Below the pieces are notes generated by a model. That model saw nothing but the letters and a program-made list of their open reading frames with translations. It made no database searches and was not told the DNA's origin. A DNA stretch of 64,000 nt from Agrocybe praecox (Eukaryota > Basidiomycota > Agaricomycetes > Agaricales > Agrocybaceae), in the NCBI GenBank assembly GCA_964017145.1, contig OZ024852.1, forward strand, positions 1,737,945 through 1,801,944. Reading direction: 5' to 3'. The translations under genes and the position numbers were made by a program. Each line of letters starts with the position of its first letter. The first letter of the stretch is position 1. Shown piece after piece: positions 23,570 through 33,110 of the stretch.

Positions 23570-24126
23570 TTACGTTCACATCGCCTCCACACGGGCCTGT
23601 ACCATAGTTCATCATTGTACCTCGTCGATCGACGCGATTCACCTAGATTAGACACTCCGTAATACCTAGTATAGCCAGTAGGTTAGTGCCTGATAATAAT
23701 AATTCGCTGTAGAAGCTAGTGGACATTATTGGGACAGAACCTTCATCGATCCGAGGATTAATCCGTATACTCGTGGTTCAACTAGTTCGCAGTAGGTCGA
23801 TGAGCCGATTACGCAACTATCGATGGATCGCTGTCAGTCAAGTTAATAGAAAGAGGCACCCAGAAATCCAGGTATAATTTCCGTTTCTTCGGTATTAACA
23901 GCAGTGGATTTCTCGAAGCAATGTCCGTTGAATGGAAGTGTTGAACAAAGGGGCTTCGCACCGCGATTTTATTTAGATACATCAAGTGTTGCATCAGCAC
24001 GTGCGATAATCTAATCTCCGAACGCAGCTGCCCTTACCCAAACCAACATAGCCTATTCCGTGTTTGATTCAAACACAACAACCCATCTCACTTAACCAGC
24101 TCCCTAACCCATACCAACCATCCACG
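23570..24126. other. Intergenic region with the tropomyosin promoter
   Basis: There is no gene. An E-box is at 23998, and a C/A-rich leader with runs of CCCATACC and CCATCC lies directly before the tropomyosin ATG. Confidence 0.6.
23998..24003. promoter_or_regulatory. CACGTG E-box
   Basis: Context GCACGTGC, 124 bp upstream of the tropomyosin ATG. Confidence 0.45.
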
Positions 24127-24833
24127 ATGACTGAGAGAATCAAAGAGGTATGCTCTCTGAAGTCGTTGTACACTGCTGGGGCAGAATAGAGAGATAAACA
24201 ACTGATCATTTGCTGTCACTTATAACTTAGAAAATGAACTCCCTCCGCGCTGAGGCTGATAATGCCATTTCGCGCGCAGAGGAGGCAGAAGCTAAGAACA
24301 AGAAATACGAGCAGCAGCTTCTTGAGAAAGATCAAGAAATCTCTTCGTTGAACCACCGACTGGGGCTCTTGGACCATGAACATGCCGAGGCCGAGAGCAA
24401 GTTGACTGAGTATAAAGCGGGCTCCTTGGAGAAGGACCAGATGAAGACAACAAATGAATCTCTCAGTCGGAAAGTGGAACTGCTGGAAGATGAACTTGAC
24501 AAAACTGAGAAGAACCTCAAGGAGACCGTTGAGAAGTACGTGTCAAGCTATCGTCACAATCAACTACTTGAACTGTTCTCAACTGTCACGTAACCTTTCC
24601 ACTTTCCTAGGCTCAGACAAGTTGACGTTAAAGCGGAACACTATGAGAGGCAAGTGCAACGCCTCGAGCAAGAGCGAGACGCTTGGGAGAAGAAATACGA
24701 AGTGAGTGGTCTGCATCCTGATGTTACCCCTAACACGAACTGATTTCGTCGCAACGTAAAGGAATCGGAGGAGAAATACAAGAAATCGCAAGCCGAACTT
24801 GCGGAGCTGGAGGCCACTATGCAAGATCTGTAA
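24127..24833 (+). CDS. Tropomyosin (fungal Cdc8/Tpm1 type)
   Basis: It binds along actin filaments in cables and the cytokinetic ring and controls myosin and formin activity. The first exon is only MTERIKE. After the intron come KMNSLRAEADNAISRAEEAE, KNKKYEQQLLEKDQEISSLN, LSRKVELLEDELDKTEKNLK, then after another intron LRQVDVKAEHYERQVQRLEQ, ERDAWEKKYEESEEKYKKSQ and the end AELEATMQDL. Fission yeast Cdc8 has the same blocks in the same order and a similar length of about 161 residues. The whole protein is an uninterrupted coiled coil. Very short first exons are usual for fungal tropomyosin genes. Confidence 0.93.
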
Positions 24834-25185
24834 TCAGACGATATACCAGCAAAATCTACGTGTTTTGGTCGTTCAATGCTGATTACATTGCAACAATTTG
24901 ACTCCCCGGATTGCGTACGATCCATATAAACAAGACAGTTTATTCTACAATATATCCACCGTTTCTTATTCCTTCGTTATCTTCCTTCCAGTCATCCTTC
25001 GTGTTTTGTATGCTCAGGATCTTATTTAACTTTTGAATGGCAGAATAATCATATTTCATCGCTACGATCAAACAAGATAGGCCGCCCGCCTTCGACATCA
25101 GTGGACGAAACTACAAATACAAACACCGATATCAAACGGAGACCGGACAAATATAACGAGCTCTTTAGTGTTTGACTATGCAAGT
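24834..25185. other. Intergenic, convergent 3' ends
   Basis: No gene seen; the 3' UTRs of tropomyosin and MsrB. Confidence 0.6.
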
Positions 25186-25962
25186 TCACTTCTCATCGTG
25201 GAATTTAAGCGATATCGAATTGACACAGTGACGTTCATCAGCTAAGGAGGCAACAAACACGTTAGAAATTCCCCGGCGAGTTTCTGATAATATAAACTCG
25301 TACTGGGGGTAGGGAATCCTTCGCCTTTGAATACATGACCAAGATGTCCACCGCAGGCAGTGCAAGTGATTTCAATCCGAGTCATGCCCCATGCATTATC
25401 TTCATGCCGGCTTACAGCACCGGGAATGGCTGTCGCGAAGACGCAGTTGAGTGAATCACGGCTACGAAGATGATAGCACATTCCGTAAACCCACCGTCAA
25501 AGAACGCTGGCCAACCGCAACCACTCTAAGAAAAGATTAGATTAGACAGGGCTTCCCGTAGATCAAATGAGAGAGAGAGAATACGTACATTAAACTTGGT
25601 AGCGCTTTTGTACAATGGCGTGCCGCAGCCTGCGCAAGAGTACACCCCACCTGCGGAATGCTTGTCGTATTCACCTGTAAAAGCGGGTTCGGTCCCCTTC
25701 TGACGGAGAACTCTGAACTAGAAAACGTTGAAGAGAAAAGGGTTTTAATAATTGACGATAGTTTCGAAAAACACGGAACGAAAGGACTAACCTGCTCAGG
25801 CGAAAGGATAGCTCTCCATTCGGATTCAGGTTTCTGGGTAGTGCTAGACATGGGTCTCGTGGATAGTAGAGGGTTCTGATGAAGGCGGGATATGAGAATA
25901 TTCTTTCTTGTCTTTAGTACTGATATAGGGAACCGTTTCGAGGCGGTGCCAAATCTTAGCAT
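25186..25962 (-). CDS. Peptide-methionine (R)-S-oxide reductase MsrB, probable dual start
   Basis: It repairs methionine-R-sulfoxide in oxidised proteins. Two in-frame ATGs fit. The one at 25962 adds 37 residues, MLRFGTASKRFPISVLKTRK and more, rich in Arg/Lys/Ser with no acids, typical of a mitochondrial presequence. The one at 25851 gives the cytosolic form MSSTTQKPESEW. The fold then reads LRQKGTEPAFTGEYDKH, YSCAGCGTPLYKSATKFNSG, CGWPAFFDAIPGAVSRHEDN, TRIEITCTACGGHLGHVFKG, GFPTPTDERHCVNSISLKF. Both zinc CxxC pairs and the catalytic Cys in RHCVNS are present. About four introns interrupt it. An E-box lies 119 bp upstream of the outer start. Confidence 0.92.
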
Positions 25963-26264
25963 ATGTTTTCCCACTGGTTTCGTGATCTCCTGCACCAACG
26001 CCTCAGTAAGATAAAGATATACCTGGTGGTACAAGTCCTTGGGGCTGTCTAAGTCAGCAACTTAGAAATACTGTACACAGCACGTGACTCTGGACCAATA
26101 TAATTAGCAAAGAGGAGATTTTGAGGACGCATTAAGACATTCGGGGTGTAAAGGTGTCGAACCACCGGCACTATGGCGAGCATGATATAATAACAGCCCA
26201 CAATATCAAGAGAGGCAGTACAATAATATATTTACTCATCCAAACCAAGTATTCGAAGAACATG
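25963..26264. other. Intergenic, MsrB promoter and eIF4E-like 3' end
   Basis: There is no gene. The E-box is at 26081-26086. A tRNA-like GGTTCGACACC on the minus strand near 26155 has no matching T-stem and was dismissed. Confidence 0.6.
26081..26086. promoter_or_regulatory. CACGTG E-box
   Basis: GCACGTGA, 119 bp upstream of the outer MsrB start. Confidence 0.45.
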
Positions 26265-27411
26265 TCACGACACGGGCGACAACGGCGTCTTGTCGATTAC
26301 CGTTCGTCGAAAACTGGATTTATCTTGCATTGAATCTGTATTTTAAGAATATCGCGTTAAGTAGCAGTGCACATAGAAAGTTTACTTTGAAACGTACCGT
26401 TGTTCGATTTATATTCCATGACAGTCGAGGGGGAGAGGTTGAGAACTTTCCGCAGAGTATCCCTTTCGAAGGTCCAATTAAGACATGGCCATTTCACTCA
26501 TGTAAAAAAAGTACACACCTAATTTGCTCCCTGATTCTAGCATCTCCGTCTACTCTGTTCCATAGGGTAACAATATCCTCACTCTGTCGGACACTAATCG
26601 TACACCCGCAGATTTCTGGCCATTCATTTCCATTCTCGTCTCCGTTCTCACTTTTGGGGCCGTCAGAATTACTCGACTTTCCTCTTTCCTCGACTTTCAT
26701 GCCATTACGACAGTCGTCGAATTGGTCACCGATAATTGCCATGACCAAGTCTTCCCAGAACCGATCGGCGATGCCCTTTTTAAGGCGTATGATCCATTTT
26801 CCACCAGACAAATTCAAAGGGTCCTCCCAAACTGGCCGGCGGATACCAGAGTGAAAGAGAAGATAATCTGTGGTGGGTTGTAACGCGGAGGGAGGAGCGA
26901 GATGGGTCCAGAGTGACCAGAAAGATTCGACCTGGTATTTTTGCGACTTTAGCGCCTATACGTTAACATCGATAAGATGAGTACATACGGAGCTGAAGGC
27001 GGCTATCTTTTTGATGCCCTCTTCATAGCTAATTATTTTATTACCAGGCGCGCGTTGTTGCCGAAACCAAAATACCCAGCTAGAAAAAGTGTCAGACCCC
27101 AGATGAAAGGTGCGATCGTCGTCACGGAATAGAATACGAACATACGTGTTTCTTAAAGGATGGACTTGGCTGCTAGTGGCTGAGGAGGGAGTAGAAGACA
27201 CTGTAAAGTCCTTTGTTGCGGATGGCTGGGTTGTATTTACAGTGGTCGAGAAATGTTTGCTCGGAATTCGTGGTCGGAGTGGGGTGGATCCTGGAGTTGC
27301 AGGTTGAGAAAGAGAAGCTTGGGAAGTATGGGTTGGGGTGGTTGTAGTACTGGTCTGAGGGCTATTGGCGAGGAAGCGAGAAGCGGAGTGGTTAGAGAAG
27401 TAGTTGGCCAT
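26265..27411 (-). CDS. eIF4E-family cap-binding protein, class II-like (4EHP/eIF4E2)
   Basis: It binds the mRNA 5' cap; class II members usually repress or tune translation instead of serving general initiation. A Ser/Thr/Pro-rich N-tail of about 85 residues is followed by HPLRNTWVFWFRQQRAPGNK, ISYEEGIKKIAAFSSVESFW, YLLFHSGIRRPVWEDPLN, GGKWIIRLKKGIADRFWEDL and, after an acidic insert of about 35 residues, EICGCTISVRQSEDIVTLWN. The last exon gives EYKSNNDSMQDKSSFRRTV and a short tail. The second cap-stacking Trp is in PVWEDP. The first is Tyr (ISYEEG), as in class II, but the Trp43-equivalent in NTWVFWF is kept, as in class I. It diverges from the Kei1-like gene with 106 bp between the two starts. 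Confidence 0.87.
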
Positions 27412-27517
27412 AGAATAGAATGTTTGTTACGCCAGTAGTGGGAGTTAAAATGAAAAAGAGAAATTATCGGTGTTACATAAGCCACCCTTTCTTTCCTTCC
27501 TCTCTGCATGATCCTCC

Positions 27518-28690
27518 ATGAAGCTCATGCTACGCCCTGAATGGCGCCTCTGGCCACTTTCTTCGTTCTTTGGTTTGCTTGACCTCAAGACCGGTGCTAC
27601 AGTAGTTCTTCTGTTTGCTGTAAGCATAACCTGTCTTTTCCCATTTTCTCTAGTTTGCTCAACGTTGTCACAGCTCTTGAACAAGGTTGCAGGTGTATAT
27701 GGTTTAATCGCCGTCCTCACAGGTGCTGGCGGCTCTTTTGCGCAGCTTAGTCTCTATATCTACTCTGCTATTGCACTCGCAGCTTTAGCTTGGGGTTTAC
27801 GCGTGATTAAAGATGCACGTCAATTCGTTCTTGTCTATAGTCTGTCACTCACAACTTAACGTGAACTAAACAGGAGGACCCTAAGAAGACACTATATTTT
27901 GCGCACCTTTTCTTCGCCGACCATATATTCTCAACTTCATGGACAATCTTCTTTGCTGTCGGGTGGTGGATTTGGAATCCACACGATGGACAAAGACAAG
28001 CCAACTCTGCAGCGCAGCAAGCTGTCATGAATCTTGGCAATGCTTCTGCTCCTCACCTCACAGATGAAGAACGCAAAGAAGCTGCTTTGACCATTTGGAA
28101 TCATGAAAAGGGCTTGGCTGCAGCTGTTATTATTGTCTCCTGGTTGTTTAAGGTTCGCCCAACTCTCAATTACATTTAGCTCAAAAATAACCCATTCCAT
28201 ACACACACAGATCTATTTTGCTCTCCTTCTCTATTCGTACGCTCTGCATCTTAGACAAGGCTCTTATCGATCTTTACCTTTATCACGGTCTGCGTACGCT
28301 GCGTCAAACGTGGCATCGCAGGCTGCTTACGATGCCCTCGCTGTTGAAGACGAGGAGGTTGAGGATTTCTATCGAGTTCCCCTCAGAACACCACCGGTAT
28401 CTGGACACCGTAGAGGTGGCAGCAACAACAACAACGGGTCTATAACAAGTTTTGCGGACTTCGTTAGCGCCCCAGGTCGGACGCCGCGCAGAAAGAATTT
28501 TGGAAGCAGTCTAGGAAGGGATAGAGGAATTGAAGAGGAAGTTGTCTTTGACGAAGATGACGTGACCTACGCACCATCTACTTCGTCTCGGGCTCACTCT
28601 AAACTGGGTACGGATAGCAGCACCACAGCTGCTAGTGATGAGGAGAGGGGATTCACTTATGGGTCCGACGCCGGTAAATCGAGAAAGTAA
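27518..28690 (+). CDS. Kei1-like inositolphosphorylceramide synthase regulatory subunit
   Basis: In yeast, Kei1 pairs with Aur1 in the Golgi to make inositolphosphorylceramide. The N-terminal half is a four-helix membrane domain: FFGLLDLKTGATVVLLFALL, NKVAGVYGLIAVLTGAGGSF, LYIYSAIALAALAWGLRVIK, HIFSTSWTIFFAVGWWIWNP, then AAVIIVSWLFKIYFALLLYS and YALHLRQGSYR. The NK.(A/S)G.YG stretch after the first helix is what led me to Kei1. The C-terminal about 150 residues are cytosolic and disordered, with Asn repeats, RTPRRKNFG and acidic clusters. There are about four introns. Another fungal membrane family cannot be excluded by eye. Confidence 0.65.
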
Positions 28691-28965
28691 TTAATATTAT
28701 ACCTGGTGGCCCTCGATACCATAATCAAGGACTTGGCCAAACTAAACACCATACCATCCACACCACTCTTTTTGCCGGTTATGCATCCTGCGTACTCTAC
28801 TACGGCGTACACCACTAGCTTACTTGATTTCTGGAGGCTGTATTTAATATACATGATATCGAACATTTGATTGCCCTGCTTTATCGCCCGACTAGGCATC
28901 CTTTGACAATCTCCCATTGCTTTGGCTAAACGCGAACATGATACTAGCATGGATAATGGTACGTT

Positions 28966-30093
28966 TTACAGATCCTTTTCTTTGGTCTGATCGGTATACC
29001 CTGAAGCAAAGACCTCTGAAGAAACTTGTTTTCTATCTTGATGGTCATATAACCTTCCCTCTTCCATTACTTCCACAACTGTCGAGGTAAGTGATTCGAT
29101 GGAATTAGATTCACTTTGCGGCGGCAGTGGAGATGTACTGTGAAGCATAGAAATTTCATCATGCGGGTCACTGACGGAGAATGCCTGGTGCGCTTCACGA
29201 AGGCGTCGTTTCTTCGCCCTAGGATTCAATATTAAGGCAGCGACAACTATCACACCGTCCAGAACCTATTCAAACATTTAGCAAGACGATACTATGCTGC
29301 TGGGCTCTGAAGGAACGAGACTTACGACAACTAGAGCATAGGTGAGAGCCGCAATTGCGTCAAATTTCTCTTTGAATATAAGTGATAGCAAGCTGAATAC
29401 GCCTCCGAGGATGTCAATCGTAATAAACACCATAGAGATGCCAATGACTTCCTTGTACTCGTAGATTTCCCAGTATTGGGGAAGCAGGGCCACCGAGACG
29501 AGAATAGACCCAAGAATGCCCAATGCATCTGCTGCTACGTGTTTCCCTTGGTTATGGGAAGGGCGGATGACAAGTACCAGAATAAATTCGACAACGCCAC
29601 AGGCAGCTATAACCATTGCAGTGAGCAGGATGGAACTCCGACGGGAACGTTGTAAACCATAGTATTGACACTTGAAACGATACGGGGTCAGTGACCTGTG
29701 CAGCGTCAACTTGTAAAACATACCTGGCCCCAACATACGAAGGAGAGGAACCCAAAGATTTGGGGTTGTACCATCAGAGGGATATTCAACTTCTGCAGTA
29801 ATGCGTATGTCCCCTGTAGAACGGCTGAAAGTCCCCACAGAAGGCTAAATAAGAAAGACTTGTGTAAGTAACATAAAGATTTAGTCAATTACGACGAACA
29901 AAAGCCAGTGAGACAACCCAGTGGTGGATTTTCGATGGTAGCTTTTCCAAACCTGAGGGATAAGCTGAGCTGTCCAACATATTGTCCCTAAATATCGGTT
30001 ATGGGTTAGTCCTGGATGACTTTGAATTAAATGCCTTGAGCAAGTACCTGTGACACCAAATATGTTTTCAGCTATTGCATTGCGGTATGGCAT
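28966..30093 (-). CDS. PQ-loop repeat membrane protein
   Basis: A seven-helix transporter-like protein of the PQ-loop group, whose fungal relatives work in vacuole, ER or Golgi. MPYRNAIAENIFGVTGTICW leads into the first PQ loop TAQLIPQVWKSYHRKSTTGL. Then come LPLMVQPQ-type (here IPLMVQPQIFGFLSFVCWGQ) and CQYYGLQRSRRSSILLTAMV. The second loop is SVALLPQYWEIYEYKEVIGI, and ILGGVFSLLSLIFKEKFDAI is a further helix. The C-terminal about 90 residues are hydrophilic (SVSDPHDEISMLHSTS). There are about six introns. The substrate is unknown. Confidence 0.83.
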
Positions 30094-30434
30094 AGGGAAG
30101 ATCTGAAATATTAGTTTTCGTTGAAGATGTGAAGGTCGTGAAAGTTGACAACAACACTATCAAAAGGTGGAACTTTTGTACTAAGAGCCTTTGTCTAGCA
30201 TGCCGAGATCTGCAATGAAATATTGTTTGGTATTTCGCTTCCGTCTCCGAGTCGTTCGCAATGACGCATACGGCCCAAAAATAACTATGATCCTACCGCT
30301 TCCAGTTAGATTTCAGACATGAGCTCGATCACTGTACAAAGCCACTTGTTTATTGTGCAGAGGAAGAAATCGTGGTATACAGGGTGAAGAAACGCGGGTG
30401 TAATTCAGATAAATGTTAGAGGTGATTCAAACAG
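30094..30434. other. Intergenic, PQ-loop gene promoter
   Basis: AT-rich sequence with no gene seen; it holds the PQ-loop promoter and the TMEM14 3' UTR. Confidence 0.55.
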
Positions 30435-30903
30435 TTAATGATTTCTGAGATTGTAGACGGTCTTTCCGTAGTAGAATGCAGCGCCTGCCGATGTAACGGA
30501 TAGAATGGCTGGGACGGGGCCTTTCGCAGCTCGTGGGAGAGACGAGAGAAGGAGGATGGCAGATGCACCTGCAGTTTACTTAGTTTGATATAACACGCAA
30601 TAGGTTTCTAGAATTTACCGAGAGCGCCCTCCAGACCGTTAGCGGTACCCTTGCGAATGCTATCCGCGCTCCATAGATAAAGTAAACCCACACTACCATT
30701 GATGCGGTCAAGACACGATGGATAGCTATAACTGAAAAGGCCTACCCGACACCTGCAACCAATGAGGGTATGGAACGTGTCCTTGCGAACCCGGTCACAC
30801 CACCAACAATGCAGAGACCTCCCATGGTGTATGCTGGTAGAGCAGACTAGATGCGCAGTTGGTTAGTCCAGTAGAGTGTACATATTAGAAAATGACCAAC
30901 CAT
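30435..30903 (-). CDS. TMEM14-family membrane protein
   Basis: A small protein with three or four membrane helices, related to mitochondrial TMEM14. It is too broken by introns to appear as one frame. The first coding exon is only the ATG (30901-30903), directly followed by the donor GTTGGT and a 54-nt intron (30847-30900). Exon 2 gives SALPAYTMGGLCIVGGVTGF and ARTRSIPSLVAGVG. Exon 3 gives VGLLYLWSADSIRKGTANGL. The last exon gives ASAILLLSSLPRAAKGPVPA, ILSVTSAAGAAFYYGKTVYN and LRNH before the stop at 30435. All four exons join in phase, and the total is about 103 residues, as usual for the family. Confidence 0.82.
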
Positions 30904-31241
30904 GTCGATAAATGTATGGGTAAGAGGCAAGAAGGGTAGTAAAGTTGGTTGGTATAGAGAAACAGGTGGTGGTGGTACAGTAAAGAGGTGAGAACGCGCG
31001 TTACAGGAGACACAGATACGTCTTCGGCATCTTTCACTACCCCGCATTATCACTCGGTTACGGCCGCTAAGTTACCGAGGTCCCGAATCTGGACTTCCCC
31101 CCGCATTTCAAAAATTCTCGGATTTTGCATCGTTCTATCCGCTTAAATCATGACATTCAATCAGTACGATACTTTCTGAATTCATGCGAGATTGGTTACT
31201 ACCTATAACAACTACAGTAAAAAAGAATTGCCACTACATAT
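30904..31241. other. Intergenic, TMEM14 promoter
   Basis: There is no gene. A 9-nt inverted repeat lies at 31053-31079. Confidence 0.55.
31053..31079. repeat. Imperfect inverted repeat with CGG/CCG arms
   Basis: Arms CTCGGTTAC and GTTACCGAG, 9-nt gap, 8 of 9 pairs. The CGG...CCG layout resembles Zn2Cys6 regulator sites; it lies about 150 bp upstream of the TMEM14 start. Confidence 0.35.
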
Positions 31242-32336
31242 TCAGGACTGCTCAAATCCTCCGCCTGCTGCGTCTGCCCAGACTGCTGGTCCTGGAATCG
31301 GGTAAGTATTCATGTCCAGAGTCAGGTTGTAAAGGTTCCAGACGATGCCTGGAGTCGAATAAGTGTACCCGCCTAGAAAATGCGCAAGTTCCAGAGACAG
31401 TCAGAATACGATCTATCCATCGCTATTTTAATCTTCAGCGCTTACCCGGGAAGGGTGTTCCAAGTGGTGGGGTCAAGCTGCCAGAGGATGTGATGCTAAT
31501 TTGGACGCATCCTGGATAGAGTTGAGCGCCTCGGATGGGGTTGACGTTGTAAGCAACATCAGCTTCGTGGAGAGCGATTATTTCAGCTGATAAGACGCGG
31601 TGTGAGTTTGATGCTCGACTCGCGAGATCTGGGTCCTAGTACATACCGCGAAGCAGATAATCGCCAGATGGGAGATCTGGAATGGTGATATAGTGGCGTC
31701 CTTTTGCAGCAAGCAAGTCGTCTACTGCCCATAACCCATTGCCGAATCCACTATGGAAGAGTTTTGTCCAGACGGGTCCAGTACCATTCGAAGCGGTAGG
31801 GGCAATGTACACCAGGACTACAAACAGTCAGCTTTTGCTGAAGTTGTTGGGATTAACTCACCTGGTCCTTTGTGCGATTTATCGATGATATCATCACCGC
31901 GACTTATCGTGTTTCAGTATAAATTTGAGGTGTTCACAGAAAGATAAGGCATCCTCACGTATTATGATACCATTCAAAGGTAAACTTATCGCCAGCTTTG
32001 ACGCTCACGGTCTGCGGGACCACTACAAAGGACATCCTCTGGTCAGTATTCAAGTTATAATGCATCTTGCAGAATTATTTTTTCACTTACCACGATTAGC
32101 CACGTTACATGCAATATTATCCTGAGTCAAATCCTTGAGGGGATTGTTGTTGGGAGGAGAACGGACCTAGTGATGTTCTCTAGAGATGGGTAATAAGTAC
32201 ACCAATGATAATTACGCACATAAATGTCTCTGCCATCGCCTTGATCGACCTCGTTGACCCAGACACCCCAGATACGTGTATGAGCTAATGCATTAGTAGC
32301 TAACGAAACAAGCAGGGCAAGTTTTTGGAGTTGCAT
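31242..32336 (-). CDS. AA9 lytic polysaccharide monooxygenase (copper LPMO), secreted
   Basis: It oxidatively cleaves cellulose or related glucans with copper outside the cell. The signal peptide [18 protein letters not shown] ends just before [20 protein letters not shown], so His1, the N-terminal copper ligand, is exposed. After introns come [20 protein letters not shown] and [13 protein letters not shown] with the second copper His. These are followed by [66 protein letters not shown] with the conserved Gln and axial Tyr, and a tail [20 protein letters not shown] ending GGGFEQS at 31242. No carbohydrate-binding module is attached. At least five introns. A TATA-like element lies about 90 bp upstream. 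Confidence 0.92.
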
Positions 32337-33110
32337 TTTGAGGAATTAATTCGACTAGAGTGTTTCGCTACAAGTAGAATATCCTTGTCGAGAAGATCAC
32401 TTCCCCTATCTTCATTCCTGACCTTATAAGCTCCACGCTTAATTTTCGCGACTTGGAAAACAAAACCAAGAGAATATACCTATTACGCAACTATGTATCA
32501 CCTTGCCGAGAGTTTGGATAACTGCGCGATCTTCATGGATGAAATGGAGCATAGCCGGTGTATTTGAGCGCTGAGAGTGTATTCTTTCAATTGCATACAG
32601 CTAGTTCTGGCTCCGAAGAACAGCCTAAACATCTAGTTCTGAGGAGATCGGGTTTGTGGAGCAACATGGAAAAATCTAAACGAAGAAAATGATGTCAATT
32701 CTCTTCAATTATCGATGTTGCAAAGGGTTTCGACTGTTCCACAATTCTCGGCGAGAATGTTGCAATCGATCACTATACAACATCAAAATAACCCCAACAA
32801 AAATCAGAAATGATATCCTTATTGCGAAAAGAGTATACAAGGCAGCAAAATAAAACGCATTTGAGACCATTCGACCCAAATGTGATTAGAACGAGGAAAG
32901 TAGAAGAGCCTACGGTTGTGTTATATCAACCGGTCCCGATTGAACATGACTCGAAAACGGGTTGTGCAACATGAATACTAAAAAATTCTGATTAGAATTA
33001 TAGTGAGAATGGCCTATTCAACTTACAAGTGAGCTAACATTGACTATGAATGTCAACGAGAAGTACTTTTGTGGTTAGGAAGTAAGAACAGAAAGAAGGT
33101 TGATGTGAGG
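32337..33110. other. Intergenic, LPMO promoter
   Basis: 774 bp without a gene. It holds the LPMO promoter and the Ipi3 3' UTR. Confidence 0.55.
32422..32428 (-). promoter_or_regulatory. TATA-like box of the LPMO gene
   Basis: TATAAGG on the minus strand, about 90 bp upstream of the ATG. The GH45 gene carries the same TATAAGG core. Confidence 0.45.

Noticed and set aside
26140..26175. tRNA B-box-like GGTTCGACACC on the minus strand
   Set aside because: It lacks a pairing T-stem and any acceptor stem or A-box at the right distance.
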